A stretch of DNA of 64,000 nucleotides from G965261475 sp965261475 [NCBI: bacterium] (GCA_965261475.1 OZ253454.1:992001-1056000); one strand, 5' to 3'; positions 28,638 through 37,836 are shown, counted from the first letter of the stretch. Notes: generated from the sequence alone by a model not told the origin. Program-made: numbers and translations.

Positions 28638-29659
28638 TGCTCTTTTGGTAAAATTGCTGTTACAGACTGCCAAACACTCTCAACACTGACTAACTTCATA
28701 CATTCTTTTTCTTTTTTGTTGACACATTTTTTTTTGCCGTGTGGAGAGCAAGGTTTGCAAGCTAGCTCTACTTCTAGCAAATGACTTTTTGCTAGAAAAG
28801 GAGCAAAACCAAACTCCTTGCTAGTTGGTCCAAAAATAGCTACTACAGGAGTGCCTACCGATTCTGCTAAATGCAAAGCAGCAGAATCTACGCAAACTAG
28901 CAACAAAGCACGAGCAAGCAGCGCAGCAGATTCGCAAACAGAAAGCTTGCCGGTTAAATCCATACTGCATATTTTAGCAACCCTGCTATAGTTTGGTACT
29001 AATTCTTTGTCTTGTTTGGTACCAATCAAAACTACTTGCAATTTACGTTCTTTTAATTTTTTAACCAAAGAAAACCAATAAAAAGCTGGCCAGCACTTAT
29101 TAAAATATCTAGCTCCCATAGCAATCACTACTAACTTGGTATCACATAGCAAATAGCCACGAAAAATATTAGCTATTGTAGATTTTGTTTGAGGACATAA
29201 AAAAAATTCGCTACTACTATCTCGTATTTGTTTTTTATTAGAAAATTTTTGGAGCATGAGCAAATAAGATGCTCTTTGACTAATAATTTTTTTTTTTGAT
29301 TTTTTTTTAAAATAAATCAACAAATACCTACGCCAACTTCTTTTGAATGTATAAAATATCTTGCTATTTGCAAAAAGACAAATAAGCTTACTCCTCAAAG
29401 AGCAATGAGCATCAAAAATAAAATCAAAATTTTCTTTTTGAATAAATTTTCTTGCTCTAAAAATTTCACTAATGCCTGCTTTTCTTTGCAAGCCATAGGT
29501 ATGAGTGATATGTGGGTTTGCCTGATAGATAGTTTGAAACTCTACGGCGGTCATAAAAACTATTTTAGACGATGCAAATTCTTTTTTTATCTCGCGAAAC
29601 ACAGGGCTAAGCAAAATAATATCTCCCAAAGAAGAAAAACGAATAACTAAAATCTTCAT
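28634..29659 (-). CDS. GT9-family glycosyltransferase (heptosyltransferase-like)
   Basis: The 341-residue protein begins MKILVIRFSSLGDIILLSPV, the hallmark start of ADP-heptose:LPS heptosyltransferases. It carries the acceptor/donor motif CVDSAALHLAES...PVVAIFGPTS at about 256-280. A cysteine-rich tail (Cys301, 304, 312, 320) follows, as in WaaF/WaaC relatives. It would add a sugar to the LPS core at the inner membrane. Its ATG overlaps the stop of the upstream ABC ATPase by four bases, and its stop overlaps ccmB. Codons about 118-125 run through A9 and A11 tracts (K-K-K-S-K-K-K), a slippage-prone site. Confidence 0.87.
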   Translation of the reverse strand: MKILVIRFSSLGDIILLSPVFREIKKEFASSKIVFMTAVEFQTIYQANPHITHTYGLQRKAGISEIFRARKFIQKENFDFIFDAHCSLRSKLICLFANSKIFYTFKRSWRRYLLIYFKKKSKKKIISQRASYLLMLQKFSNKKQIRDSSSEFFLCPQTKSTIANIFRGYLLCDTKLVVIAMGARYFNKCWPAFYWFSLVKKLKERKLQVVLIGTKQDKELVPNYSRVAKICSMDLTGKLSVCESAALLARALLLVCVDSAALHLAESVGTPVVAIFGPTSKEFGFAPFLAKSHLLEVELACKPCSPHGKKKCVNKKEKECMKLVSVESVWQSVTAILPKEQ

Positions 29660-30660
29660 CTAGCTGTTCGGCAAGCTTGTTTGCTATTCCAACAAGCAGC
29701 GAATACTTCTTTGCCTTTTTGAAAAATTTTTTGCTCTAGGGGAGGGTATTGACGCTCGCATTTTGTAGTTTTATAAGGGCAACGAGATTGGAAGTAACAG
29801 CCTTGTGGTAGATGTGAAAAGTTAGTTATTTCACCCTGGATAGGTTTGAGTAGTTTTTTTTTGTTAGGGTGAAAGCGTAAAACAGAGTCTATCAAAATCT
29901 GCGTATAGGGGTGTTGGCTATTGCAAAAAACTTCTTCGCGCTCTCCTAGCTCTACTACCTTGCCTAGATATAATACCAAAATCCTCTGGCTGAGCAAACT
30001 AATAGCATGCAAATCGTGAGAGACAAAAATAAAACTAATTTTTAACTCTGTTTGGATATTGTGAAATAGACTGAGTATTTGTGCTTGGATTGAGACATCT
30101 AGCGCTGAAGTTGGTTCATCGGCAATTATTATTTTAGGAGAAAGAGCTAGGGCACGAGCAATACCAATCCTTTGTTTTTGCCCACCACTAAATTCGTGGA
30201 TATATTTGCCTAAATCATTTTTAGACAAACCAACTAAATCTAGTAAATATGCTACCTTCTTTTTTTGCTCTTGCTGATTGCCTACTTTGTAGATAACCAA
30301 AGGCTCAGATATGAGCTCTTGTACGGTAAACCTAGCGTTCAAAGAATCCGAAGCATCTTGAAAAATCATTTGTATATTTTTTCGTAGCATAGAATTTTTA
30401 CAAATTTCTTGGTTATCAAACCATATGCTACCACTATCTGGAGCAATCAAATTCATAATCAAACGACACAAGGTAGATTTTCCAGAGCCAGATTCTCCTG
30501 CTATTCCTAGAATCTCATTCTCAAAAAGCTCAAAGCTCACTTTATCTACTACAGGAATAAATTCTTTTGGTTTACCAAATAGACTTCTTTTTGTAAAAAA
30601 TTGCTTGCTGAGATTTTCTACTTTTAAAAGCGGAACTAACTTTTTAGCTTGCAAAGTCAT
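29656..30660 (-). CDS. Oligopeptide/dipeptide ABC transporter ATPase (OppF/DppF type)
   Basis: The 334-residue ABC ATPase has Walker A GESGSGKST (55-63), signature FSGGQKQR (157-164) and Walker B IIIADEPTSALD (177-188). It has the C-terminal peptide-transporter extension with PQGCYFQSRCPYKTTKC, a cysteine motif typical of OppD/OppF. It powers peptide import with OppB/C/D, none of which is in the window, so it either serves a remote transporter or has another role. It starts 11 bases after lon and overlaps the GT9 gene, inside a six-gene operon. Confidence 0.88.
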   Translation of the reverse strand: MTLQAKKLVPLLKVENLSKQFFTKRSLFGKPKEFIPVVDKVSFELFENEILGIAGESGSGKSTLCRLIMNLIAPDSGSIWFDNQEICKNSMLRKNIQMIFQDASDSLNARFTVQELISEPLVIYKVGNQQEQKKKVAYLLDLVGLSKNDLGKYIHEFSGGQKQRIGIARALALSPKIIIADEPTSALDVSIQAQILSLFHNIQTELKISFIFVSHDLHAISLLSQRILVLYLGKVVELGEREEVFCNSQHPYTQILIDSVLRFHPNKKKLLKPIQGEITNFSHLPQGCYFQSRCPYKTTKCERQYPPLEQKIFQKGKEVFAACWNSKQACRTAR

Positions 30661-30671
30661 AGCTTAAAAAT

Positions 30672-33080
30672 TCAAGCAAAAAGAATTTGAAAAACCTCTT
30701 TGTAAGATTTAACAAACTTGACTTTTAGATCTTTGAGATGCTCTGGCAACTCATCGTAATCTTTTTTATTAGCATAGGGGACAATAATCTGCTTTAACCT
30801 ATTTCTTTTTGATGCAATAATTTTCTCTTTGAGACCTCCAATAGGTAAAATATTACCGCTCAAAGTTAACTCACCTGTCATTCCAATCTTTTTATCTACT
30901 GGTTTTTGTAGCATCAAAGAAATCAAAGAGCTCGCCATAGTAATACCAGCAGATGGACCATCTTTGGGTGTAGCTCCTGCTGGAACGTGTAAATGAATAA
31001 AGTTATTTTGAAAAAACTCTGGCTTTCCTTGATACTCTTTGGCATTAGACAGTACATAGCTATAAGCAATCTCAGAAGATTCTACCATGACCTTGCCTAA
31101 TTGACCTGTTTGTTTAAAACCATTTTTATTGACAGTTGGTATAGATTCTATAGACAACACATCTCCACCCATACTAGTCCAAGCCAAACCATTAACTAAC
31201 CCAATTTGTGTAGAATCTTGGATTGCATCGTCTGTAAAAATAGGAAGTTTTAAATACTTAGTTACATTGCGATGATTGATAGAAACTTTTGTTTGAGGAT
31301 TAGACACAATTTCATAGGCAATTTTCCTACATATTTTTTTGATTAAAGACTCTAGACTTCTGACACCAGATTCTCTAGCATAACCCTCTATAATCTTGTT
31401 AATAGCAGTATTTGTAAATTTTAATTTAGTGCTATCCAACCCATGATTTATTCTTTGTTTGGGTATAATATATTTTTTGGCAATTTGTAATTTTTCTTCT
31501 GTAATATACCCTGAGAGTCTCATCACCTCCATTCTATCTAGCAAAGCACTTGGAATAGTGTCTAGCTGGTTAGCCGTAGTAATAAAAAGAACCTTAGATA
31601 AATCAAAAGGAATATCAAGATAGTGGTCCAAAAAAGCATTGTTTTGCTCTAAATCAAAAACTTCTAATAAGGCACTAGCTGGGTCTCCTTGGTAAGAGGA
31701 GCCTAATTTATCTATCTCGTCTAGCATAATTACAGGATTTGAAACCTTGGTTTGCTTGAGGGTTTGGATAAATTTACCTGGCATAGCTCCAATATAGGTT
31801 CTGCGATGACCTTTGATTTCAGATTCATCTCTCATGCCTCCTACAGAAAAACGATAAAAAGGTCTTTTAAGTACTTTAGCAATAGATTTGCCTATAGAAG
31901 TCTTGCCTACACCAGGAGGACCTACAAAGCAAAGAATAGAATTAGCATCTTTTTTTGCTAACTTAGAAACAGCAATAAATTCTAGAATTCTTTCCTTGAT
32001 ATCATCTAATCCATAGTGATCGTTTCGTAGGACTCTTTCTGCTTCTTTGATGCAAAGCTCTTTCTCACTCAAAATCCCCCAAGGCAGTGAGACAATCCAA
32101 TCCAAATAATTCCTAACTACAGAAAAATCAGGGGAATGAGAGTCTAGGAGATTTAATTTTTCAATTTCTTCATCAAAAACTTTTTTGGCTTCTTTAGAAA
32201 AGTTTAATTTAGCAGCACGAGTAATTAACTTTTCAATCTCTACACTCTTGTCATCTTTTGCTAATCCTAGCTCCTGTTTAATTTCTTTGAGTTGCTCTCT
32301 TAAAAAAAATTCCCTCTGGTTTTTTTGTAACCTACTATCAATTTGTTTAGAAATCTTGCTTTGCAACCTGCCTAAATCCAATTCTTTCTTCAAAAGCAAC
32401 AACACTTTTTTTAACCTCTCTAGAATATCTATAGATTCTAAAATATCCTGCATTTCTTTTTTTTCCGAAAACAAGATAGAAGCGGTAAAATCAGCTAATT
32501 TATTAGCATCACTAATGCTAATTTTTGCCTTTAAGAATTGCCCTAACTCTTCTTTAAGAACAGGATGGATCTTAATCAATTCTCGTACATTCAATAAAAT
32601 TTCACGCGCATACACTTTGACCGTATCGTTATTTTTAACGGGTGGAATTTCTATGTGATGTACTTGAATCAAAAAAAATGGTTGCTCCTGTAAAAATTTT
32701 TCAATACGTACCCTAGAGAGCACTTCAAAAATAACTTGTGATTCCGTTTGTTTCTCTTCTATGACCTTGACAATCTTTGCTAATACCCCAATTTTGCAAA
32801 TATTTTTACTTGCTATCTTGGCTTTTGGTGCTTCCATCTGCAAAGAAAAGACTACAAACCCTGCAACTTTGTTAATAGCGTGTCTGAGTGCCCTACGAGA
32901 ATCTTTATTTTCTATTAGCATAGGAAAAATCATATTAGGAAACAAAGGTCTATAATTCACTGTGATTAAACTTAATTGCTCAGGGTAAGCATTTTTTGTA
33001 GGTAAATTTTTATCTTTGATTGGCATACTAATTTTATTGGTATCTTTGGTGTCTTTTGTTTTTTTTGTTTCTTTTGTCAT
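30672..33080 (-). CDS. lon: ATP-dependent protease Lon
   Basis: At 802 residues it is the usual LonA length. It has an N-terminal substrate-binding domain (to about 240), a coiled region, an AAA+ module with Walker A GPPGVGKTS (387-395) and Walker B IMLDEIDK (451-458), and a C-terminal protease domain with catalytic Ser710 (PKDGPSAGI) and Lys751 (GGLKEKII). It degrades misfolded and regulatory proteins in the cytosol. The first 30 residues are a low-complexity K/T/D-rich extension. The ATG directly abuts the TAA of the FliN-like gene, suggesting translational coupling. Confidence 0.97.
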   Translation of the reverse strand: MTKETKKTKDTKDTNKISMPIKDKNLPTKNAYPEQLSLITVNYRPLFPNMIFPMLIENKDSRRALRHAINKVAGFVVFSLQMEAPKAKIASKNICKIGVLAKIVKVIEEKQTESQVIFEVLSRVRIEKFLQEQPFFLIQVHHIEIPPVKNNDTVKVYAREILLNVRELIKIHPVLKEELGQFLKAKISISDANKLADFTASILFSEKKEMQDILESIDILERLKKVLLLLKKELDLGRLQSKISKQIDSRLQKNQREFFLREQLKEIKQELGLAKDDKSVEIEKLITRAAKLNFSKEAKKVFDEEIEKLNLLDSHSPDFSVVRNYLDWIVSLPWGILSEKELCIKEAERVLRNDHYGLDDIKERILEFIAVSKLAKKDANSILCFVGPPGVGKTSIGKSIAKVLKRPFYRFSVGGMRDESEIKGHRRTYIGAMPGKFIQTLKQTKVSNPVIMLDEIDKLGSSYQGDPASALLEVFDLEQNNAFLDHYLDIPFDLSKVLFITTANQLDTIPSALLDRMEVMRLSGYITEEKLQIAKKYIIPKQRINHGLDSTKLKFTNTAINKIIEGYARESGVRSLESLIKKICRKIAYEIVSNPQTKVSINHRNVTKYLKLPIFTDDAIQDSTQIGLVNGLAWTSMGGDVLSIESIPTVNKNGFKQTGQLGKVMVESSEIAYSYVLSNAKEYQGKPEFFQNNFIHLHVPAGATPKDGPSAGITMASSLISLMLQKPVDKKIGMTGELTLSGNILPIGGLKEKIIASKRNRLKQIIVPYANKKDYDELPEHLKDLKVKFVKSYKEVFQILFA

Positions 33081-33815
33081 TTATAATTTATGGTAAAAAG
33101 AGTAAATTTGAAAACCTCTGCTAGCATTAACGGACTGAAGTTTGCCCTTGCCTATAGGTTTTTGGTTAATATAAAAAGTCAAAAAATCTTCCAACGCCCT
33201 ATTAGTTGGTAAAAGATCACCTTCTTTGAGGTTAAATAAATCTTTCATTTTGACTTTTGTTTCTCCCAATTCTACATAAAAATTCATTTTGATATCTGCG
33301 TATTGAGAAAATTTTTCTAGGAGATGAGTGCTGTTTTTTTTGACTTTATGCGTTGTTGTAAAAAGTGTTTGCTCTGCTAGTTCGTTAGTCTTTGCTAAAT
33401 TTTTATTCAAAACACCAATCACAGCTTGATTGAGAGTATTTTGCACTAGATGCTCTAGTAAATTCTCTGCCTTGCTCTTTAGAGCATTTTGATCCAATGT
33501 TGGAGCTAGGTCTAGCGACTCTTGCTGCTTTACCTCTTGCTGATTTACCTCTTGCTGATTTACCTCTTGCTGATTTACCTCTTGCTGCTTTATTAGAGCT
33601 GGAGCATCAGAGCTCTGGCTTGGTTGTTTTTGTTTGAGACGCTCCAATTTTTCTATGCCATCTTGTAGAGATTGCTCAAAATCAACCCTTGGTGCTCCAA
33701 CAGGTGTTTGTGCTTTGTTGGTAGTTTTTTTTGGCTGATGTTCCGCTTTTGCGTTTTGAAACGCATCGTCTAATTGGCTCATAGCAGACTCAAACCTAGA
33801 AATCTGTTTTGTCAT
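33081..33815 (-). CDS. FliN/SpoA-domain protein with a Q-rich repeated linker
   Basis: Of 244 residues, the C-terminal 75 or so form a SpoA (FliN/YscQ) domain: YVELGETKVKMKDLFNLKEG, DLLPTNRALED, INQKPIGKGKLQSV. That family forms the flagellar C-ring switch or type III secretion sorting platform. The N-terminal half is hydrophilic, with a tandem (QQEVN) repeat at about residues 74-98 encoded by 15-bp DNA repeats. It overlaps the 3' end of trmB by 20 bases and is followed immediately by lon. No other flagellar or type III genes are nearby, so flagellar versus secretion use is not decided here. Confidence 0.7.
   Translation of the reverse strand: MTKQISRFESAMSQLDDAFQNAKAEHQPKKTTNKAQTPVGAPRVDFEQSLQDGIEKLERLKQKQPSQSSDAPALIKQQEVNQQEVNQQEVNQQEVKQQESLDLAPTLDQNALKSKAENLLEHLVQNTLNQAVIGVLNKNLAKTNELAEQTLFTTTHKVKKNSTHLLEKFSQYADIKMNFYVELGETKVKMKDLFNLKEGDLLPTNRALEDFLTFYINQKPIGKGKLQSVNASRGFQIYSFYHKL
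33521..33595. repeat. Five tandem copies of a 15-bp coding repeat
   Basis: CTTGCTGATTTACCT (plus strand) repeats five times with edge variants (CTTGCTGCTTTACCT, CTTGCTGCTTTATTA). The three central copies are identical. It encodes QQEVN units in the FliN-like protein, so a change in copy number would alter linker length without a frameshift. Confidence 0.9.
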
Positions 33816-34443
33816 TTTTGATTAAATCCATAAAATAAATAGGGAATCCTTTTTTAGTAAAAAGTAGCTCAAATTCTGTTAAAATATTATCTGCCTTAGG
33901 AGTTTGCACGCAATCACAAGCACTAATGCTAAAAAACTCATTATCTTTTAATTTTTTTTTGACAAAATTAAAATAATTCTCATGGTCTGTTCTAAAATGA
34001 ATCTGTCCTCTAGCTTGCAAAAGCGGATAGACATCACTAAAAAAATCTGGTTTAAGCAACCTGTGTTTTAATTGTTTATATTTTGCCCAAGGGTCAGGAA
34101 AATTGACAAAAACAGTCTTGAGACTATTAGCAGTAAAGATCTCGCTTAAAAATCTGACTCTCCTTTGTACTAGAAAAATATTATCAAACAAATGTTTACG
34201 ATACTTTTGCATAGCTTTTACTAATCTTTTGTAATTAGTTTCAATGCCGATATAGTTATTTTGAGGCTCTCTTTGTATACTTTCTAAAAGAAACTTACCA
34301 GCACCACAGCCTAGATCTACTACTAGGGGTTGTTTCTTGGGAAAAACCTTACTCCAATCACTAGGAAGCTCCTTGTTGTAGGAAAAAATTTCCTTGTAAT
34401 CTGCAATTTTTTTTAGATAAATATTACTCACTATAAACCACAT
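33796..34443 (-). CDS. trmB: tRNA (guanine-N7-)-methyltransferase TrmB
   Basis: The 215-residue SAM methyltransferase makes m7G46 in tRNA. It shows motif I VVDLGCGAGKFLLE, the acidic IGIE strand, and the TrmB signature VNFPDPWAKYKQLKHRLL, which matches FPDPW.K..H.KRRL in the family. I place the start at the ATG at 34443. An upstream in-frame TTG at 34464 would add seven residues but has no better context. It is the first gene of the operon running to ccmB and is divergent from hinT, 69 bases away. Confidence 0.93.
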   Translation of the reverse strand: MWFIVSNIYLKKIADYKEIFSYNKELPSDWSKVFPKKQPLVVDLGCGAGKFLLESIQREPQNNYIGIETNYKRLVKAMQKYRKHLFDNIFLVQRRVRFLSEIFTANSLKTVFVNFPDPWAKYKQLKHRLLKPDFFSDVYPLLQARGQIHFRTDHENYFNFVKKKLKDNEFFSISACDCVQTPKADNILTEFELLFTKKGFPIYFMDLIKNDKTDF

Positions 34444-34512
34444 TGCACTTGTATAAAATAGCAAATTATTTTATATTAGTCAATAAGAGTATAACAGTTA
34501 ATTTACACCAAA

Positions 34513-34857
34513 ATGGAAGATACACTATTTAAAAAAATTATAGCAAAGAAAATACCAGCGGATATTGTTTATCAAGACGAGTTAGTAACTGCGTTCAAAG
34601 ATGTTGCACCACAAACACCTTTGCATATTTTAATAGTGCCAAATACAATCATACCAACTGCTAATGACATCACGCTGGAGCAGGAAAAGACAGTAGGAAG
34701 AATGGTTCGTGTTGCAGCTAATATAGCTAAAGCAAACAAAATTGCCAAAGATGGCTACCGTTTAATTATTAACTGTAACAAGCACGGTAAGCAAGAGGTT
34801 TACCATTTGCACTTACACTTGCTAGGAGGTAAGCAACTCGGCAAAATGCTGCCTTAA
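34513..34857 (+). CDS. hinT: HIT-family purine nucleoside phosphoramidase
   Basis: The 114-residue histidine-triad protein of HinT type has N-terminal [20 protein letters not shown] and the triad H98-L-H100-L-H102-LLGG preceded by GKQEVY. HinT hydrolyses aminoacyl-AMP and AMP-phosphoramidates in the cytosol. The stop is three bases before the pseudouridine synthase ATG, so the two form an operon. It has a full-length domain and nothing unusual apart from the missing Shine-Dalgarno. Confidence 0.92.
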   Translation: MEDTLFKKIIAKKIPADIVYQDELVTAFKDVAPQTPLHILIVPNTIIPTANDITLEQEKTVGRMVRVAANIAKANKIAKDGYRLIINCNKHGKQEVYHLHLHLLGGKQLGKMLP

Positions 34858-34860
34858 AAT

Positions 34861-35637
34861 ATGGAAATACGCTTACAAAAATTTTTAGCTCACTGCGGCA
34901 TTGCCTCTCGTAGAGCCTCAGAAAAACTTATTTTGTCGGGAGAAATTACCATCAATGGCAAAGTCATAACTAAATTAGGAGTAAAAATAAACCCCTCTCA
35001 AGATAATGTTTTTTATCACAATAAAAGAATTTTATTCGAACCACTTCGCCCCTTGCTTTGCGCTTTTTATAAACCTAAAAACTGCATTACCACTTTAAAA
35101 GACGAATTAAATAGGCAAACTATCGCAGAATATCTACCAAAAACTAAACCACCGCTTTTTCCTATAGGTCGCCTAGACTACAATTCGGAAGGTTTGATTT
35201 TAGTTACCAATAATGGTGCTTGGGCGCAAAAAATTGCTCATCCAAAGTATAAAATCAAAAAACTCTACCTAGTAAAAATCAATCGTATTTTAGATGAAGG
35301 ACAGTGGAAAAAAATCTCTAAACCTATGATGATTGAAAACAAGCTACACCGAGCTAGAGTAAAACAAATACATAAAATAGGAGATAAAAGCTGGGTACAA
35401 GTAGAGCTTTATCAAGGTTTTAACTTACAAATAAAAAGAATGTTCCTCAAAATAGGAGTGCATGTCTTAAAAATCAAAAGAATACAAATTGGCAAGATTG
35501 GCATACAAGATTTAAAAGTCGGTCAATTACGAAAACTATCTACAGCAGAATTATTATCGCTAATGCCAAAACAAGCTCAATCAGCATCTGCTAATTTTAC
35601 TCAACCAAAAACTGCGGCTATCACTCTAGCAAAATAA
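34861..35637 (+). CDS. rRNA pseudouridine synthase, RsuA/RluB/E/F family
   Basis: The 258-residue protein has an N-terminal S4 RNA-binding domain (MEIRLQKFLAHCGIASRRAS...) and a catalytic domain with GRLDYNSEGLILVTNNG, in which Asp106 is the nucleophile. RluB (23S) or RsuA (16S) specificity cannot be decided here; the N-terminus looks RluB-like. The last 25 residues are a loose Q/A-rich tail. It lies downstream of hinT and is convergent with metZ, 16 bases apart. Confidence 0.88.
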   Translation: MEIRLQKFLAHCGIASRRASEKLILSGEITINGKVITKLGVKINPSQDNVFYHNKRILFEPLRPLLCAFYKPKNCITTLKDELNRQTIAEYLPKTKPPLFPIGRLDYNSEGLILVTNNGAWAQKIAHPKYKIKKLYLVKINRILDEGQWKKISKPMMIENKLHRARVKQIHKIGDKSWVQVELYQGFNLQIKRMFLKIGVHVLKIKRIQIGKIGIQDLKVGQLRKLSTAELLSLMPKQAQSASANFTQPKTAAITLAK

Positions 35638-35653
35638 CTACAAAGTTACACTG

Positions 35654-36829
35654 CTACTTCAAAGCTTGCTCTAAATCCTCTATTAAGTCTGCTATGTCTT
35701 CTAACCCTGCAGAAATTCTAACCAAATTCCCTGAAATGCCTAGCAATTCTTTTTCTGCGTCTGGTAGCACTCTGTGAGTAGTAGTTTGTGGGTGAGTAAC
35801 CAAGCTTTTTGTATCTCCTAGATTATTGGAGATATCCATTAGTGTTAAACTATTCATAAAATCAAAAGCTTGCTGTTTGCCTCCTACCATCTTAAAACTT
35901 AGCACTGTGCCGCCTGCTAGCTGTTGTTTTTTGGCTAATGCTAATTGCGGGTTGCTTGCTAAAAAAGGGTAGTAAACATTTTGTATTTTTGGGTGGTTTG
36001 TTAAATATATTGCAATATCTTGTGCATTTTGAGATTGTTTCATTACTCTAAGTTGTAGGGTTTCGAGACCTTTTAACAAAACCCAGGCGTTAAAAGGACT
36101 GAGGCATGGACCTGTATGCCTGATAAAAGGCTTGAGGCTTTCTTCTTTGAATTTTTCATCGCTCAGTACAGCTCCCCCTAGGCACCTGCCTTGCCCGTCT
36201 ATGTGTTTAGTACCAGAATAAATTACTATATCTGCCCCCATTTTTAGAGGTTGTTGTAAAATAGAAGAAGCAAAGATATTATCTACTATAACCTTGGTAC
36301 CATTATTTTTAGCAATGTCGCATACACCTGCAATATCTATGAGCTCTAAACAGGGATTAGATGGAGTTTCCAAAAAGATAACTTTAGTATTTTTTCTAAT
36401 ATTTTGTTGCCAATTTTTTAAATCTGTACCATCAATTTTAGTAGTTTCAATACCATATTTTGGTAAAATTTCTGAAATAATATATCTACAAGAGCCAAAT
36501 AGAGCAAAAGAAGCAAGCAAGTGATCTCCTTGTTGTAATTGACAAAGCATCGCAGCAAAAACCGCAGACATACCGCTAGAAGTAGCAAAACAACTTTCTG
36601 CTTCTTCTAAAAGCGCCATTCTATTTTCAAACATCTCAACAGTTGGATTGGCGTAGCGCGAGTATTGAAACCCGCTTTGCTCTCCTGCAAAAATAGCTTC
36701 TGCGGTTTGGGCATCTTGGTAAACAAACCCCGAAGACAGAAAAATTGCTTCAGAAGTTTCTAAAAACTGACTTCTTTGCAAGCCTCCTCTTACTAAATTG
36801 GTATTTTGACGATATTTTCTATTGCTCAC
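35654..36829 (-). CDS. metZ: O-succinylhomoserine sulfhydrylase (MetZ)
   Basis: The 391-residue Cys/Met-metabolism PLP enzyme has PLP-lysine K208 in YSGTKHIDGQGR. The sequence HIDGQGRCLGGAVL is typical of MetZ rather than MetB/MetC. Others of note are the PLP-phosphate motif SSGMSAVFAAML and the substrate stretch QYSRYANPT. It makes homocysteine from O-succinylhomoserine and sulfide. The start is a GTG at 36829, just after the rhodanese stop (4 bases). The rhodanese-metZ pairing is common in proteobacteria and suggests a sulfur-transfer link. Confidence 0.9.
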   Translation of the reverse strand: MSNRKYRQNTNLVRGGLQRSQFLETSEAIFLSSGFVYQDAQTAEAIFAGEQSGFQYSRYANPTVEMFENRMALLEEAESCFATSSGMSAVFAAMLCQLQQGDHLLASFALFGSCRYIISEILPKYGIETTKIDGTDLKNWQQNIRKNTKVIFLETPSNPCLELIDIAGVCDIAKNNGTKVIVDNIFASSILQQPLKMGADIVIYSGTKHIDGQGRCLGGAVLSDEKFKEESLKPFIRHTGPCLSPFNAWVLLKGLETLQLRVMKQSQNAQDIAIYLTNHPKIQNVYYPFLASNPQLALAKKQQLAGGTVLSFKMVGGKQQAFDFMNSLTLMDISNNLGDTKSLVTHPQTTTHRVLPDAEKELLGISGNLVRISAGLEDIADLIEDLEQALK

Positions 36830-36833
36830 TTTA

Positions 36834-37226
36834 CTACTTGCAAGGTAGTTGAGATTGCTTCCAACCTACGCTTACTTCTTCGTTGCCCTCAAATCCATCT
36901 GCAACATTGATGCAATTTTTAAATCCTGCTTCTTTTAATAATTGTGCGGCAACATTAGACCTAGCACCAGAGCGACAAATAATAAAAATATGCTGGTCTT
37001 GAGCTATAGCCTGCGCTTGAAAATCTTTGACAAAATTTTCGTTAAATATTCTTTCTGCTCCTTCCATTATAGAGAGAAAATAAGTCTTCATACCTAGTTT
37101 TTCTCCATCTGGTTTGCCTACTTTCTGCCATTCTTCTGCAGTGCGCACATCAAGCAAAATTGCATTTTGATTTTCTGCTAAAAAAATCGGAATATCTCTA
37201 GCAGCAATTTGTTTTATGTCATTCAT
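36834..37226 (-). CDS. Rhodanese-like sulfurtransferase domain protein
   Basis: The 130-residue single rhodanese domain has the N-terminal strand NAILLDVRTAEEW and the active-site loop ICRSGARSN with Cys84. Such proteins transfer sulfane sulfur. Position directly upstream of metZ (4-base gap) implies co-transcription and a possible role in sulfide handling for homocysteine synthesis. The start ATG at 37226 faces the rplM promoter region. Confidence 0.88.
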   Translation of the reverse strand: MNDIKQIAARDIPIFLAENQNAILLDVRTAEEWQKVGKPDGEKLGMKTYFLSIMEGAERIFNENFVKDFQAQAIAQDQHIFIICRSGARSNVAAQLLKEAGFKNCINVADGFEGNEEVSVGWKQSQLPCK

Positions 37227-37304
37227 TGTATTTTTATAGAAGTTTTAAGGTTGTTTTGATACTATACATATGACAAGAAAAAATCAAATTAAACAATAAA
37301 ATAC

Positions 37305-37333
37305 TTGACAAAATAACAAATAAAACATAGCAT
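37305..37333 (+). promoter_or_regulatory. Sigma-70-like promoter of rplM-rpsI
   Basis: TTGACA at 37305-37310 is a perfect -35 hexamer. After a 17-base spacer comes TAGCAT at 37328-37333, the same -10 hexamer as in two of the lipoprotein leaders. It lies about 30 bases upstream of the rplM ATG. Assignment is by consensus only. Confidence 0.6.
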
Positions 37334-37361
37334 AACACAAATACGACTTAACTATAATAAA

Positions 37362-37817
37362 ATGAAAAATAGAAGAGAAACTTCATTTCTAAGAAACGAA
37401 GATATTAAAGAAACCCCCAACTGGAGAAAATGGTATCTAGTAGACGCTACTGACCAAAAACTAGGAAGGATTTCCACCAAAATAGCTACTATTTTACGCG
37501 GTAAACATAAACCTCAATTTACGGCTCATGTAGATGGAGGAGATTTTGTAATAGTAATCAATGCCCACAAAATAGCTCTGAGCGGTAATAAAAAACTAGA
37601 AAAAACATACTACTGGCACACGGGATACCCGGGCGGTATTAAGCAAGTAAAAGCAGCTAAACTACTAGAGCAAAAGCCTACTGAGCTAATCTATCGCTCT
37701 GTAAAGGGAATGATGCCTAAGAACGCACTCAATCGCAATTCTTTAAAAAAACTAAAAATTTATGCTAAAGGAGACCATCCTCATCAAAATCAAAAACCAC
37801 AACTTTTAAAAATTTAA
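37362..37817 (+). CDS. rplM: 50S ribosomal protein L13
   Basis: The 151-residue protein has the L13 core: WYLVDATDQKLGRISTKIAT, GKHKPQFTAHVDGGDFVIVI, HTGYPGG and VKGMMPKN. It binds 23S rRNA early in large-subunit assembly. It carries an N-terminal extension of about 20 residues (MKNRRETSFLRNEDIKETPN) before the conserved WRKWYLVDA. It is the first gene of rplM-rpsI-proA-xseA, with rpsI 19 bases downstream. Confidence 0.97.
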   Translation: MKNRRETSFLRNEDIKETPNWRKWYLVDATDQKLGRISTKIATILRGKHKPQFTAHVDGGDFVIVINAHKIALSGNKKLEKTYYWHTGYPGGIKQVKAAKLLEQKPTELIYRSVKGMMPKNALNRNSLKKLKIYAKGDHPHQNQKPQLLKI

Positions 37818-37836
37818 TTTAGTAGCAAGATAAATT

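Noticed and set aside
32185-32658. 157-codon plus-strand frame opposite lon
   Set aside because: Antisense to a fully conserved protease gene, Ser/Leu/Phe-rich as expected of a shadow.
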